Origin: Alteromonas stellipolaris
GTDB lineage: Bacteria; Pseudomonadota; Gammaproteobacteria; Enterobacterales; Alteromonadaceae
NCBI RefSeq assembly: GCF_001562115.1
Contig: NZ_CP013926.1
Location: 2,790,001-2,854,000 of the forward strand
Reading direction: 5' to 3'
DNA length: 64,000 bases
Under the pieces are notes generated by a model. That model saw only the letters and a program-made list of their open reading frames with translations, ran no database searches and was not told where the DNA came from. This document shows positions 63,730 to 64,000 of the stretch, in pieces (within the stretch, counting starts at the first letter, position 1; every line of letters begins with the position of its first letter). A program made the translations under genes and the position numbers.

Positions 63730-64000
63730 ATGTTAGATATTTTGCTGAGTGACGCTAATTTTTGGTTTAGCATCGCGTTAGCCACAGTAGCTATTTTATT
63801 TATTATAGAGATTGTGGGGCTTGTTTTTGGCATAAGCATGGTTGGCTTGCTTGACGATATGCCTATCTCAAATATTGATGTAGAAAGTAGTTCTATTCTT
63901 AGTTTTGGAAACTGGCTCAATTTAGATAGAGTCCCACTGTTGATATGGCTTGTGGTGCTTCTAACCATTTTCGGTTTACTCGGGTTTGTGACTAATTTCG
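63730..64000 (+). CDS. YqiJ-family membrane protein, N-terminal part (cut by window edge)
   Basis: An open frame from ATG 63730, preceded by AGGGACGG, runs off the right edge after 90 codons. The sequence (LDILLSDANFWFSIALATVAILFIIEIVGLVFG, then FGNWLNLDRVPLLIWLVVL) matches the start of E. coli YqiJ-like proteins: two or three membrane segments before an OB-fold domain. YqiJ normally precedes a flotillin (YqiK), which would lie beyond the window. Function is linked to membrane microdomains but not defined. Confidence 0.75.
   Translation, partial: MLDILLSDANFWFSIALATVAILFIIEIVGLVFGISMVGLLDDMPISNIDVESSSILSFGNWLNLDRVPLLIWLVVLLTIFGLLGFVTNF

Noticed and set aside
63648..63968. Minus-strand open frame of 106 codons at the right end
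   Set aside because: It lies opposite the YqiJ-like start, which has a ribosome site and family match; the minus frame has neither.

Overview
The window looks like a chromosomal segment of a marine gammaproteobacterium, most likely Alteromonas or a close relative. This is inferred from moderate-to-low G+C, the cysS-ppiB-lpxH and yafS/gloB-mltD gene orders, CpxRA with a Spy/CpxP-like protein, and many exported enzymes. No database search was run. There is no transposase, integrase, phage gene or CRISPR array. Nearly all of it reads as core or lineage-specific chromosome.

Layout. 1-3 kb: end of a sugar-type oxidoreductase, a sodium:solute symporter and an unknown lipoprotein (a probable uptake/catabolism operon). 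3-8.6 kb: a GGDEF-EAL protein, an exported alpha/beta hydrolase, an NHL beta-propeller protein and MobA. 8.8-12.6 kb: a periplasmic solute-binding protein, then a redox-defence stretch (exported MsrA, OsmC, a thioredoxin-like protein, Cu/Zn SOD). 13-19 kb: a large propeller-GGDEF receptor, then CpxP/Spy-like and CpxR-CpxA around an intergenic GTAAA-N5-GTAAA box. 19-23.5 kb: a flavoprotein, CreA, a nitroreductase and a DHH phosphoesterase. 23.7-27.3 kb: purine salvage (8-oxoguanine-deaminase-like protein, MFS transporter, nucleoside hydrolase). 27.4-32.5 kb: class II cyclic-nucleotide phosphodiesterase, a Tat-exported D-amino-acid-oxidase-like protein, an S9 peptidase with an unknown partner. 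32.8-37.3 kb: chemoreceptor, small exported protein, catalase, a 45-residue basic protein. 37.6-42.8 kb: SPFH/NfeD pair, PadR with its membrane partner, a Crp-like regulator and a nitroreductase-DUF606-GNAT operon. 43-50 kb: tRNA-Pro(GGG), DASS anion symporter, dcd, apbC, metG, yafS. 50-56 kb: gloB, mltD, a voltage-sensor-like membrane protein, a TonB receptor with a Fur-like box. 56-59 kb: cysS, ppiB, lpxH. 59-64 kb: two tandem alkaline phosphatases behind a Pho-box-like site, an unknown exported protein and the start of a YqiJ-family protein.

Two things stand out beyond routine annotation. First, the protein after mltD has all four segments of a voltage-sensor domain (acidic S2 and S3, arginine-rich S4) but no pore, and instead a long soluble tail. 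Second, the window is scattered with small tandem repeats of 7, 10, 12, 14 or 15 bases. They lie in intergenic ends (two begin inside a gene's stop-codon region), in leaders, and in frame inside linkers of exported or cytosolic proteins, including a loop of MobA. A separate dispersed motif, TGGACA(C/G)CCAC, recurs in intergenic DNA and inside two coding regions.
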